DNA of 64,000 bases from Thermothelomyces thermophilus ATCC 42464 (Eukaryota; Ascomycota; Sordariomycetes; Sordariales; Chaetomiaceae), in assembly GCF_000226095.1 (NCBI RefSeq), contig NC_016476.1, forward strand, positions 434,001 to 498,000. The letters run 5' to 3'. The number at the start of each line of letters is the position of its first letter. The stretch's first letter is position 1. A model generated the notes under the pieces. It was not told the origin of the DNA. It did not search any database and saw nothing but the letters and a program-made list of their open reading frames with translations. Shown here piece after piece: positions 45,364 through 56,966 of the stretch. The position numbers and the translations under genes are program-made.

Positions 45364-47715
45364 TGTTTTTTTTTCTTTTTTTTTAGCCTCCCGTTGGCCC
45401 AGATCCACCGACGATGAACACGCTCGGCTACGCTACCATTCTTCCCTCGCGCTCCAGCAAGCAACATACCCTCGACTTGACGAGCCAAACCCCAGAACTG
45501 CAACCCGCCTCAGTTCCCGACGTCCCGTCGTCCCCGGCCTCCGCACCCCAGCTACAGGGTTCTCCATCCTCTATGTGCGCCCGGCCGTGTCTTGGCGCTG
45601 GCGACCTGCCAGTCGGTCGCTGGCTCGGGTGTAATCCCCGCTCCCCGGTCGCCCAACCTTGGTTCGTGCCGTACCGGGGGGAGCCTGTTGCACACTCTGT
45701 ACACTACGCCTAGGGGGGTTAGGGGCGCGGGATGGTAGGAAATTTGTCCAAATCAGCCGGAGGCGAGCCAGATTGAGCCGGACGGCCGTCACTGGTCTGT
45801 CCCGCGTTTGCTTACCCCAGATGCTACCCACCGATGCCGAAGCGAATTGGAAACGTCCGGGGTAGGCTCTGGAGCAGGTTGGGGGCGACTACACTAGTCG
45901 GGTTGGCCCGTCTTTAACGAAATCGCTACCCCGCTCAAAGCCTCCCCTTCCTCGGTTTCCCGGCACTTCAGCTGCGTTCCAACGGCCAGGTTTTGGCATC
46001 TCCAGGCTGTCTAGGCTGAAATTGCAATCAATAATCGTCCATTCTGCTGGTACGCCCGATGCTGCGCTGACTGTGCATACAGTGTGTGTTGAAAAAAAAA
46101 AAAAAGTGGACCGGGTATGCGGAGCATACATTTGCATTCCTTACTTGGTATGTATGTACTTGGGGCCGCTCCTTCCCCCCCACCCCTCCCCCCCGCAACT
46201 CGCGCGCCAAGCTTAAAAGGCCAGAAGTCGGACAACCTCCATGCCTGCGCCAAGCCAGAGGGTGCCCACTCTTTTATACCTTCGAGTGGTCCAAATCCAT
46301 CCGCTGCATCAGATATTGTTTGTTGGCGGCACGCGCAGCCGTCTCGCCGGTCCAAGGGGGGGTGGTGGTGGTAGAGGTCATGGATGGCCACTCGCAAATC
46401 TCACCAATGCCGACGCCACGATGCTCCTGGCCGAGGAAAAATACCTGGGGTAAAGTTGATGCCTCGCCCGCCCCCTTGGGAAAGCGCGCGGTGAAATTCA
46501 CCTCCGCTCGATATTGCCTTGCCTGCCCAGGAGTTAGGCGCTCTTGACTTCTCCGCCCCAGATGCCGATCTTTTCCACAGGCTGCGATTCTAACACTTCC
46601 AAGACTCACTTTATCCCTATTGACCCGAGAGTGCGGAATAGTGCAGTGGGTGAAAGTGTAGCGCATCCGCTAGACTTATCGATCGTTGTATCTGGGTACA
46701 CTAGTGGAATCCAGATCAGTGTGATCACCACAGGCCAGCGGCGACCTTACAAGTAATTAAGGCTGGGACAATGATCTGCGAGCGGAGCAAGGCTGGGGGG
46801 GCCGATCCTCTCCACGTGGATAGAGGGGAGAAAGAAACTTCGGTGCAGGAGAGCGCAGACCGTCGTAGTGTAGTGTACCAAGTATCCGTACTCTGCGTAC
46901 TCTCCATGTAATCCGTAATTAGCCCAGACACTTTCCATGTGCGGTTCCCACCGCTCTCTGAACCAATTCCGCCAATGGGAAGCCCCGGGCGTTTGGGGGA
47001 TTTCCAATCGTGCCCCTGCACACCAAGAAACTGAAAGTATTCCGTAGTTACTCTCAATGCTACTCCGAACACGACGGCATTCTTGGGAAGCGAAGGTGGC
47101 ACCTCGGGTTCTGAACTGGAGAGTTCCAGACCTGCGCAACAATTCATCCTCCTTCAGGATTTTACGGAAGTAAGGTACGTAATACATACAGGGCACCGCA
47201 CAGCGGCATGATATGAGCCCGCGACCCAGTTTCAAAGAGAAGTGCGCAAGTTGAATTTCATACAGGCTCCAATGAAGAGGTTGAAAGAGTCCATGGGCCC
47301 GTTATCCAACTTTTCTTCGGTCCCAGCACACATGCAGAAGACCCAACTGGCAGTTTCACCTTAATACAACGAAGGCAAACGTCACCCAATCACTGAAGGT
47401 GTTGGAGTCGGCCTTCGTGCCTGTCTCCACGACTTTCCCAGGCTCGGGACGAAGCGTGACCACGGAGTACTGTAGCAATATACTCGCGAAAACATTCCAT
47501 ATTATACTAGAATTGCTACGCAGTTTTCCTGTGAGGAACGGGGGCGTGCAGAACCGAGTTCTCGCTTTTGCCATCTCCCCCCTGTCGCTAAAGGCACGCT
47601 CCCCCGACTTGATCCGGCTGACCATTCGAACCAGAGATCAGAGTCAGATCAAGATGACAAGTAAGGCGCCTAGACGGGAGAGGCAATGCCAAGTTTGAGG
47701 CACGGCATCGGTCGC

Positions 47716-47757
47716 GGAGGATGTGTGCGGAGGATGTGTGCGGAGGATGTGTGTGTG
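47716..47757. repeat. 13-bp tandem repeat, three units
   Basis: Three consecutive units of GGAGGATGTGTGC, the last running into a short (TG)n. Confidence 0.85.
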
Positions 47758-49737
47758 CATACCCGATGCCCCCCTTCTTCCCTTCTTCTCCTCTTTCTCT
47801 TTCCTCTATCCTCCTTTCTCACTGCCTTCCGAGACCTTATTGGTGGCTGCCGTGGCATCGGTCCGAGCTAGGGAGCAATTGGTTTTGTGGTTGCTGGTCC
47901 GCCTGCCGAGTGCCAAGTTGCTTGGCCTCATCGGAGCAGCCAGTTGCTGCCGCGGAAGCTCGTGAATGAGTCCAAGTTCGGCCAAGCCAGGCAAGTCGTC
48001 TCCTGTGACACGGGTCGTTGGTTGCTGGGGGAAGCCAATCCATTAATTAGTAGTCTGTACTGTACACGACGCCCTCCCTCGGAACGTAAAAGAACTTCCT
48101 TTGTCTAAAAAAAGCCCGAAGCAATGCCAAGACCAATAGCAACTTGACAGAATCCTGCGTCGATCCGCTTGTCAAGTTAAATCCATACGTGCAACCCCTG
48201 AACTCTCCAATTCCGTAGGCACAGATAGTTCAATGCCGGTTTGATCCTTCGCGCTAACCTTACATAGGTGTTTGAGTCCAAGCTGGGAAACGCATCTCGC
48301 TTGGCAACCCATCTGCACTCGACAATATCCGACGAAAACTTAACAGAGGTCGGAAAGTCAACAGCCAAAAGTTTGATGACGGGAGGAGGAGGAGGATGAG
48401 GGAGTAATTATCTGAACATCGGAGACAAACTCTAGGGTAAACAGGAGACAGAGAAAAGGAGGGAAGGAGAATAACAGGGAACAAAGGAACAGAGAAGGGG
48501 AAGGGGAGAGGAATATGGAGGCACCATCCCCAGCATAAGGAACCTTCGGAGTTGATACTCTGCCGTCCAAGCACCACAACTCTGGCAGACACGCGTGTCA
48601 AGAATAGTGTTGCAACAAGCCTCGACTGTGGTCTTGTGTTTGCTCTGGCTGAAATGGGATCATACTTGTAGTGGATGTCTGAGAACATAATTAGGCAGTG
48701 AGGCAGATTTTTGTCATCATTTTGCAGCTGTCATTGCTGGCGACCAAAACAGTACCGGGGAAGAGCTCCTCGACGGAGTCACCTGTAGCAGTCCATGCAA
48801 GCCCAGACATATTTCGGCCCACTTCACGCTCAGTTGCCGCACATTAGGTATCTAAACACGCTCTGTCTCTCCTCGAAAATACGCTCCCTTACACCCCAAG
48901 GCCACCTCTCCGAGCGCAAGCGCTGCTACCACGACCGTTGACATTCAACCCAAGTGCTGGTCCTCCATTTACCCCTCTCTACAGCTTAACCGGGCTCATA
49001 TAATTAATTATCGGCCTCTGTGTTCACCCTGCACTCACAGGCCAAGTATAAGTACGGAGTTCGGAGCAAGAACCCACCATCGCCCTATGCTACTGTTCGT
49101 GTCCTGTCCTTCAAAACCAGGACCCCAAGACCATCAATTTATTGCAGTCGTTGATGGCGGACAGAAGAGTAGAAAGGTAGAGGTGAATCTGTTATTCATT
49201 TATTCTGTCCGTCTGCCTCGTCCTGAGTGCTTAATGCCCTCGACAACCCTGAGCGAAAGGTGCCACAAGTACCCACATACGTACCATTCATTGTCATGGC
49301 TTGAATCGAGAGATACAATGCACAAACAAACAGATTCAAAGGAATGTCAGGTTCCAATATCCATTTGGGAGATTATCAAGGGAGGAGAGTTGGCATTTCA
49401 AAACGCCAAAAGACGACCAAGCTCTTGTGTCTACTGCGGTACTGGTCCGCAGTCAAGCATCTCGCCCCGTTTTATCGGATCCGAGGTAGAAGCGTAGCGC
49501 AGGTTTCCGCGTGCGTCTTACATCATGTCGTTGAATCGGCCCCAGCCGCGGAGGGCCCAGATCACTCAGGAGAAATTGCCCATTTGCGGGGCATTTCTTC
49601 CGGAAGTTGGATGTCGTCCGTTCGCCTGCCGGCGGCCCGCTTCCAACTTCCCCATCATGAGGTCATGCATCTCTCAACTTCGCCGGTTGTGCTGGACCCG
49701 AGCTGATGGTATTCGTCGAAGTTGACAACGGACCGAA

Positions 49738-49757
49738 AAGGGGGGGGGGGGGGGGGC
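49738..49757. repeat. poly-G run
   Basis: About 18-19 consecutive G residues. The length is likely variable or subject to sequencing error. Confidence 0.85.
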
Positions 49758-50133
49758 GAATTGGGATGATGCGAACGTAACCACAACAACAATCCTAGCC
49801 CAACAGGAAGAGCGCCATGTCGATATCTTGCCACGGCCCCGGTCCTTGCAACGAACGACCTCATAAGACGACAGCTACGATGGCCTCCGATATTGCTCCG
49901 TCATGACGCTCTCAGCTGGTCGTGACATCATATCCGCAGGTCCTTCGAGCAGGGAAGGGCTCCAGCTCGCCGTGGGATAAGAAGGGAGAAGCCGTGAGGG
50001 TTTGGCTTTTGGGTGCCGGTGCCGTTGCATGACTTGGAACTCGGTAGTTCGCTGTACTCGGGGTGCCCTCACGAACGGCATCATCACCCACCGCCCCCTT
50101 TTCTATCTCCCTTCTGTCTCAGGCACTGCACAC

Positions 50134-51552
50134 ATGGCGCCGAGTGTGGCTTTCGGGGCCACAGGCATACTACTGGCTCTAGCCAGCAACGTGGGCGCCG
50201 TTCCGGTCGTGTCCGAGCCGACCACTACCGTCTTCTCGGAGCCCACCAATCTGCCGTCTCCCTACGCCATCTCACATCACAACGTGACTTCTCACGGGCC
50301 CTATGACGGCCCACCGGCCACCACGACAGGGGCGCTCTCTACCAGCGTCCTGGCACCCTCCATCGCACCGGCGCCGCCCCCGCCTCAGATTGTCGAGTAT
50401 GAGGCCGACGGCAAGCTCCATGGCGACCAGCCGATGCCCTACACGCCCAGCGGCGGCATCGGCACTAACGGCTCGGACCCCATCTACAAGGTAGCCAGCG
50501 ACTTTGATTACCAGTCTCTCGCGCTGGCGCTTTACCACGAGTGGATCGAGCTCGACCTGTTCCACTGGGGACTGGCGACCTTCTCGGATGAGGAATTCGA
50601 GGCGTACGGCATCACGGGCGAGGACCGCCACCTGCTGCAGCACATGGCCGACCAGGAGATCGGGCACGCGTCCGTCGTGGCCAACATGCTCGGCCCCAGC
50701 GCGCCCAAGCAGTGCACGTACAACTACCCGGTGTCCAACGTGCGCGAGTACATCGACTTCAACCAGAAGCTCACCCGCTGGGCCGAGGCGGGCGTGTACG
50801 GCTTCCTGCCGCACCTCAACTCGGGCCCGGCCGCCAACATGCTGCTCCAGAGCATCACGGTCGAGGCCCGGCAGCAGCTCATCTTCCGCCAGTTCGGCGG
50901 CCAGTTCCCCATGCCCGAGTGGCACACCCCGGGCATCCCGCAGAGCTGGGCCTGGACCCTCCTGGCCCCCTACATCAGCTCCTGCCCGCACAACCAGACG
51001 CGCCTGGTCTGGCAGAACTTCCCGGCCCTGCACATCCTCAACCAGCCCAACCCGGCCCGCATCGACGGCTCCGCCGTGTGGGGCGAGACCACGGGCGGGT
51101 ACGCCAACACGCTCTCGACCGAGGGCATCCCCGAGGACGAGCTCTGCGTCAACGCGACCGACGACGAGCTGTCGGACTGCCCGGCCGCCATCTCGCAGAA
51201 CCGGTCGATCCCGCTCTCGTACCCGGGCCGCGAGGTGTTCCTCCGCTGGGACGCGCCCGGGCAGCTGGTGGGCCCCAACAACAGCTACGTGACGACGACG
51301 AGCGCGGCCGAGCCCAGGTTCGCCGCCTGGCTGTCCCAGCTCAACGTCACCTACACGCCCCTGCTCGGCGTCAGCCTCGAGCACCGCACCGCCTACACCA
51401 TCCAGCCCAACGTCTCGACCTGGAAGAACGACCCGGCCGTCAACGGCACCATGTTCCTCGCCCTGACCGACGTCGACCTGTACGTCACGCCCTACAACGT
51501 CTCCATGATCAACCCGCACGTTGCCGCCCTGGCCGTGTACCAGGCCGGTTGA
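50134..51552 (+). CDS. Rds1-like secreted protein with ferritin-like domain
   Basis: A single exon of 472 residues. The family takes its name from fission yeast rds1, a stress- and nutrient-responsive gene; biochemical function is unknown. The start at 50,134 gives a signal peptide (MAPSVAFGATGILLALASNVGA); the frame is open 44 codons upstream but without a plausible leader. A Ser/Thr/Pro-rich spacer (about 25-90) precedes the ferritin-like helical domain, with acidic pairs in LYHEWIELDLFHWGL and MADQEIGHASVVANML that fit a di-metal site. Several N-glycosylation sequons (NGSD, NQTR, NATD, NRSI, NNSY, NVTY) support secretion. The C-terminal 150 residues are beta-rich. No GPI signal is seen. 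Confidence 0.9.
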   Translation: MAPSVAFGATGILLALASNVGAVPVVSEPTTTVFSEPTNLPSPYAISHHNVTSHGPYDGPPATTTGALSTSVLAPSIAPAPPPPQIVEYEADGKLHGDQPMPYTPSGGIGTNGSDPIYKVASDFDYQSLALALYHEWIELDLFHWGLATFSDEEFEAYGITGEDRHLLQHMADQEIGHASVVANMLGPSAPKQCTYNYPVSNVREYIDFNQKLTRWAEAGVYGFLPHLNSGPAANMLLQSITVEARQQLIFRQFGGQFPMPEWHTPGIPQSWAWTLLAPYISSCPHNQTRLVWQNFPALHILNQPNPARIDGSAVWGETTGGYANTLSTEGIPEDELCVNATDDELSDCPAAISQNRSIPLSYPGREVFLRWDAPGQLVGPNNSYVTTTSAAEPRFAAWLSQLNVTYTPLLGVSLEHRTAYTIQPNVSTWKNDPAVNGTMFLALTDVDLYVTPYNVSMINPHVAALAVYQAG

Positions 51553-52082
51553 TTAATCTAGGTTTCTTTCGTCGTTTCGGTAGAGGAGGAGAGTGGTTTA
51601 TGGAAAAGATTCGGGAATGATGAACGAGGAGACGAAAAGACGGAGCGTACCAAGGGGCGCCAGCGGTGTGCTCATTTGTATAATTGACGTGACTCTAGCC
51701 AACGAGTGTGGCTGTATTAGTTGGACATTGGTGGTCCTAACATCTCTTAATTTTGTAAATGTTAATTATCTCGCAGCACGGTTTTCCTGTCCTCTACATG
51801 AATCTTGAACTTCGTGGTCGTAAGTTCTACAAGATCCAAACGCTGCTTTTTTCTCTTGGAAGGCTTGTTGTTATTGACCCGTGACCATCAAAGAGACGAA
51901 CACATGGAAGCGGGCCAGCTGCGCTATCGAGCTTCCCTGTATGACTTCCCTCCAAACCTTAAACCGCTTTACTTTGTTAGAATTTGCCTCCGCTCAAACT
52001 TGGTTGACACATGTCTTGACTCCAATACACCAGTCCTCCACGTCGGTACATCCTCAAAAAGAGACTTGCTCCCGAGCCCTCC
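51553..52082. other. 530-bp intergenic region between convergent genes
   Basis: 3' regions of the Rds1-like gene and of the small cysteine-rich gene. No further feature seen. Confidence 0.5.
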
Positions 52083-52469
52083 TTAGGAACAGAATCGGTT
52101 TTGCCTGACCCAGTTGCACATGACATCTCCCACGCAGCTACAGCATAGGCAGGCCTGCAAGAGTAGGTAATCAGTTGGTTATTAGCAGCTCCGGCCCTAA
52201 ATGTTAAGTAGAGATTTTTGAACATGGCAGAATTCACATACCCTCCTCTTCCTCTCGGCATCGTCTACGCCGTCGATGCAGCTCAGCGTGCGCGAGGTCC
52301 AGCGGAACTGGTTGTAGCAGGCGGTCGGGTTGATCACGGCTGCGCAGTCATCCGTCCGAATCAGTTCTCTGGTGCATTCTTGGGACTCTTGGCCCAGAGC
52401 GGCCCCAGGAAAGATGGCGAAGAGCGCGAGAGAGGTTGTGAATCTCATGGCGGAGGAGCCAAACTGCAT
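52083..52469 (-). CDS. small secreted cysteine-rich protein (99 aa, ten cysteines)
   Basis: Two exons are proposed, 52469-52242 and 52154-52083, separated by an 87-base intron with a GTATGT donor, a TGCTAAT branch point and a CTTGCAG acceptor. Both parts are in phase 0 and the join gives exactly 100 codons. The N-terminus carries a signal peptide ending PGAALG; translation could also start at the Met at 52,448 (MRFTTSLALFAIF). The mature part of about 73 residues has ten cysteines: four in exon 1 and six in exon 2 in the pattern ACLCCSC then MCNW and RFC, enough for five disulfides. The second exon is only 24 codons and easily missed. Small secreted proteins like this may be effector-like or antimicrobial; no function can be assigned. 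Confidence 0.82.
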
Positions 52470-53241
52470 GTGGTTGACGAGAGATGAGAAGCACCTGGAC
52501 CGCTAATTAGGGGTAATCACTCGCTCACACACAAACAGACAGACAGGCAGGCAGACGGACCGACGCCTGGTATAATTATCACATCCCAGGGTGCGGCCAT
52601 GTGTGCTTCACCTCCAATTACCGGTTTCACGTGTTGATCATGTCCCACACGGGGTGTCTTGGTATGGGCATTAGGCGGGACTGCCGAGTCAATCGGCTGT
52701 TTGCCGCTGATTAATCCCACATCAAAATAAAGTTGGATGCCACGCTCTCCTGCCATCACTTCCTGCCGGCAGAGATCAACGAACCCCCCATGCTCATCAA
52801 CCCGGTTGCCATGTCACGGCAGGGAAGTCCTTTGACAGCGCTCCCTCTTTATACAGCTCCCTTTCCCACCATCCATGACCCGTGGAGGAACTCGGGGCCA
52901 TTGGTGGACATGTCCCGCCCCGAGATGAAGGTCATATTGAGTCCTTGGGAGCGGCTCGGTTGTCGGAAAGTTTCTTGCTTCCCTCCGCTCTCCACTTTGT
53001 GCATCAACCCAGAGCCATCCCGGTTCCGGCATTTCTTGCCTCGCGTTTCCTGGTTGAACGGATGTCCCAGGGGAGATCGAGACGTTTTTCGAAGAACCAT
53101 AAGTCAACCCGTCCCCTGCTCCGTCATCCTTCTCCGGCCTTTTGCGCTTTCCCTCTCCTCCCCCCCCCCCACCCCCCCGTCTTTGTCCCTCGGTGTTGTC
53201 CCTCGACCACGAGTTGCTAATTACGCTTCGAGAGCCGCAAG
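52470..53241. other. 770-bp intergenic region between divergent secreted-protein genes
   Basis: Shared upstream region of the cysteine-rich gene (minus) and the DUF1996 gene (plus). It contains a (CAGA)n-like tract at about 52,530-52,558 and C-rich tracts at 53,155-53,180. No gene recognised. Confidence 0.5.
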
Positions 53242-54568
53242 ATGAAGTGGAACGTCCTCACAGCCGCCGCGGGGCTGGTCGCCCCTTCGCATGCTCTCCT
53301 GCGCTTCGGCTGTTCCCAACTGACCGTCCAGCGCCTGGACCCCCTGGTCACGCCCGGGGAGAACCCGTCGCCGCATCTGCACCAAATCATCGGAGGGGTA
53401 CGCTATTAATCACTCAAGGATGGATTAGCAGATGTCTCTCTATAAATGATGAAATAATGAAAGAGAAAGAAACAAGACAGTGCCAAGCTGACTGGCGATC
53501 TAATTAATTAGAACTCGTTCAACGTGTCCATGCCCTACCCGGAGCATGACCTCCCGACCCGGTCGACCTGTACGAGCTGCCAGTTCACCGAAGACTTTTC
53601 CAACTACTGGACCGCCGTGCTCTTCTTCCGCGCGAGGAATGGAACCTTTAAGCGGGTCCCCCAGCTCGCCCAGGCGGGCATGGAAGGCACCAATGGAGGC
53701 ATGGTATGTTCGACCGTAGGGATGAGGAGAACAATGATGATGATGATGATGATGATGTTTGGGATGGGATCCGATTCCCGGCTGACTGGACTCTCACTCC
53801 TCCACGACAGGTGGTCTACTACATGTCGGACGCCCTGTTCGACACGGCGCAGCGGTCGAGCGTGACGGCGTTCAAGCCGGGCTTCCGGATGCTGATCGGG
53901 GACGCGACGTTCAACACGCGGGAGCAGGCGCGCGAGTTCCGGCAGATCACGTACACGTGCATGGAGAACCAGGCGTCGCGGCAGCCCGAGAGCGTGGGGT
54001 TCCCCAGGACGCCGTGCAAGCTGGGCATCATGGCCAACCACCGGTTCCCGACCTGCTGGGACGGCGTCAACCTGGACTCGCCCAATCACCGCGACCACGT
54101 GGCCTACCCGGAGTCCGGCACCTTCGAGTCGGGCGGGCCCTGCCCGGCCTCGCACCCGGTCCGCATCCCCCAGATCCTGCTCGAGACCGTCTGGGACACG
54201 TCCGGCTTCAACCGCGAGGAGGACTGGCCCGAGGACGGCAGCCAGCCGTTCGTCTGGTCCACCGGCGACAGCACCGGCTACTCGTCCCACGCCGACTACG
54301 TCTTCGGCTGGGAGGGCGACTCGCTCCAGCGCGCCATGGACGCCCACGCCTACGTCGTGGCCCCGATGCTCAAGACCCAGACCATCGCCGACCAGAACAA
54401 GTGCACCGTCAGGGACATGGTCGGCGAGGACATTGACAGCTGTACGTCTTTTATTTTTATTTTCTTTTTTCTTTTTCTTGGAAAAATTACGGTATGAACC
54501 ATGACGCTGGTTTCTAACTCTTACTCGCAGGGCTCCCCGAACTTCCTGGTGGAAACCAGATCTATTGA
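53242..54568 (+). CDS. secreted DUF1996 protein (four exons)
   Basis: Exons 53242-53397, 53512-53703, 53811-54441 and 54531-54568 give 338 residues. Donors are GTACGC, GTATGT and GTACGT; acceptors TTAG, ACAG and GCAG. All phases fit and a CTAAC branch point is seen in the last intron. The signal peptide is MKWNVLTAAAGLVAPSHA. Family features are the start LRFGCSQLTVQRLDPLVTPG, PHLHQIIGG with NSFN across intron 1, STCTSCQFTEDFSNYWTAVL, the region KLGIMANHRFPTCWDG and SSHADYVFGWEGDSLQ. The last exon adds only WLPELPGGNQIY. DUF1996 proteins are fungal extracellular or wall proteins of unknown activity. Intron 2 contains an (ATG)n run. Confidence 0.92.
53734..53757. repeat. (ATG)n microsatellite in DUF1996 intron 2
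   Basis: Eight or so ATG/TGA-phase trinucleotide units lie inside the 107-base intron. Confidence 0.9.
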
Positions 54569-55690
54569 TTTCCCGGCTTGGGGGCTGCTTACATCATTCG
54601 TGTCTTTTTGTGCTATTAATTATTTTCTCTCTTCTGTTTCTGGAATCATCACGTGGGCACTGCGTTATCAACGTCAAGGAAAGCGTGACAACAAGCTCTC
54701 TCGTCGATATCATAAGTAATTATGTTCAAACGCCTGACTCTTACCCCCTGGCATGGGCCTCTCTGTCAGGATCCGATCACATACATTTACCAGGTGGTGG
54801 AGTGAACGACTAGGATTCCCCTAGGTCGCACATACCCAAGAGGTGTGAATAAAGAAAACCACTATCCCCTCCCAAGAAGGTAATGGTTGCCCTCTTGCTC
54901 TGGAAGGGGCATACGAATGCACTTGATTGGCTCGTATTGCTCGCTTCATCATATTAGCCATTGGGGCTCCTCGCTGCTAACCACCTGTAAACCATCCTCG
55001 AGCTCAGAGCCAACAGGCTTGCTTATACGGAGTACGAATGTGGCGCAGTGGCTAGACAGAGATGATCCTATCTGTAACCTTCCGTGCCCCCCCGTCTCAG
55101 GGTACAGCTGCCGAATGATTGGTTGAACATCGGTGTGAGTCAGAAACATTCTTCCCCCGCAGGCCAGACATGGTTCGCGAGAATCTTTAACTACATTCCC
55201 ATTTGGGAAAACGCGGGAGAGGTATCGCTTGCTATGTATTGTATGTACATACATGACCGGTGTATGGCGAAGCAGTAGACCCATGAGAATGCACCTCGTC
55301 TTCCGTCAATGCACTTGGCTCTCCAGTCCAGTTTAGTATTCGGCTTGGCAGTTTAGATAATCGGTAGAGAGTGCACGTTTGTATCTATTTATACCTACTC
55401 AGTACAGACATGCATGATATCATTATCGATCTTAGGTAGCAGGGGTAGGAGGGCTGAGGCCATTTTAACCCCCGAAGTTCTGAGGGGACATCTCGACGGA
55501 CTCGACCGCATAATTATAATTATCCCAAAGCTGTCTGGAGAATTCAGGACTCAACCGCAAGCCTGATTCTTTCTTTCTGCCAAGGCCTCAAGTCACGCAT
55601 TCGTGGCCCAAGAGCATCCTTGCAGCGACAACAAACAGCAGGTCACCACCTCCTACCCCACGGCCTGACACACACACACACACACACACA

Positions 55691-55740
<50 letters not shown>

Positions 55741-55749
55741 AACACAAAG
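54569..55749. other. 1.2-kb intergenic region
   Basis: No gene recognised. It ends in a long (CA)n(CT)n microsatellite just before the broken hydrolase gene. Confidence 0.5.
55668..55738. repeat. (CA)n(CT)n compound microsatellite
   Basis: About 12 CA units are followed by about 22 CT units, ending 12 bases before the ATG of the pseudogene. It is the longest simple repeat in the window. Confidence 0.95.
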
Positions 55750-56681
55750 ATGGCAGACAAACTCGACAGCATACTCAAGAGCTACGTCGCCGATCCGGAG
55801 CTGGCGCGGTGGTCGCGGTGGGCCGGGCGGACGGACGACGTGAACAGCTGCACGGTCGAGGGTGGTCGACGCCGTTCAAGTTCCCGCCCGGCGAGGGGTG
55901 GTACTATGGCACGGGGCCCGACTGGGCCGGGCAGGCCCTCGAGCGCGTCACCGGCGCCCGGCTCGGTCGGTACATGGACCAGCACGTCCTCGGCCCGCTG
56001 GGCCTCCGCGGGACGACCGGATTCCGTGCGCACGAGCTGCTTGGGGAGCGGGGGACGGCGGCGGCGGCGGGTTGGAGGAGCGGCCGGTACCCTTCCCCGC
56101 CGACCGGCCGTGCGAGAGCGGCGGCGCCGGGCTCTACTCGAGCGCGGCGGACTACGGGAGGGTCATGCAGGAGCTGCTGCGGGCGCTGGCCGGGGAGGAA
56201 GGGACCGTGGTCCGGCGGGAGACGGCGCAGTAGATGTTCCGGCCGCAGCTCGACGACAAGCAGAGGGAGTGGCTCAGGGCCATTGTTTGGAACTTTGGCT
56301 CGGCCGCCGAGGTGCCCCGGGGCTCGCGCATCGACCACGGGTTGGGGGGCATCCTGGTCCTGGAGGACGTGGAGGGCAGGAGGAGGAAGGGGACCATGTT
56401 TTTCTCGGGCATGTGCAATACACGATGGGTAAGTTAATTAGTTCATCACCCCTCGTTATTATCACCGAACGACAAAGACCTCTAATAACTGACAACTTCC
56501 CCCCCTCTCCCCCCCCTCTTCTCTTCTCTCTGGATAGTGGATCGATCCCGAGACGGGCATCGGCGCCATCATGCTTGTCAATGTCATCCCCTATGGCGAC
56601 TCAGCCGCCCTCGCCTTGTTCAACGAGCTGGAGCGGGCTGTATACGGGAACCTCGTCCCGGCTTGGAAAGCCTCAAAGTGA
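55750..56681 (+). pseudogene. broken beta-lactamase/transesterase-like serine hydrolase gene
   Basis: Remains of a class-C beta-lactamase-like (PF00144) fungal hydrolase. The start MADKLDSILKSYVADP is followed at once by sequence that in intact relatives lies well downstream, so the segment holding the catalytic Ser-x-x-Lys appears deleted. After that the homologous sequence shifts frame near 55,862-55,868 and again near 56,060-56,080, and a TAG at 56,231-56,233 interrupts the third part. Recognisable pieces are PGEGWYYGTGPDWAGQALERV, AGLYSSAADYGRVM and DHGLGGILVLEDVEG. A 109-base intron (56,429-56,537) still has a good GTAAGT donor and joins RW to WIDPETGIG, and the original stop is at 56,679-56,681. 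There are at least four lesions. Sequencing error could explain a frameshift but not the deletion. Confidence 0.82.
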
Positions 56682-56966
56682 ACGGCCCTTTTATTTTCTG
56701 CCCAACTGATTCACTACTCGGGTCACTGGGCGGTCGATAATTAATCAGATGACGACGCATGACATTGGCTTCATCGCTCATGGAGACCGTGCTGGCTTTC
56801 TTGCATAATGAACCTCAAAAACAGAAGAGAAGACAGTAAGAAACAAAGAAAAGAAAAGAAAGAAAATGAAAACGAGGGTTCCTCGGCAAAGAAGATTCCG
56901 AACCAATAATATGCTCCCAGAACGCCAAGTTGTCTGTCCAGTTCCGCTTTATTCGGTCGGGCCCGC

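Larger units (their letters stand above)
45240..50133. other. 4.9-kb gap between divergent genes; no gene recognised
   Basis: This is the longest gene-free stretch of the right-hand part. It has many short overlapping frames on both strands and no recognisable domain. It contains a tandem 13-bp repeat at 47,716-47,757, an A-run at 46,092-46,105, polypyrimidine/polypurine tracts (46,170-46,196; 47,765-47,825; 48,380-48,520) and a G run at 49,738-49,757. Base composition is normal, so it is not a RIP-degraded repeat. Upstream regulatory DNA, non-coding RNA or a fast-evolving gene are all possible. Confidence 0.45.

Noticed and set aside
49087-49497. Plus-strand frame of 136 codons in the 4.9-kb gap
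   Set aside because: Mixed composition without a recognisable fold, and frames of similar length on other phases make it indistinguishable from chance.
50272-51519. Minus-strand frame of 415 codons across the Rds1-like gene
   Set aside because: Same composition effect; the plus strand has a signal peptide, family motifs and glycosylation sites.
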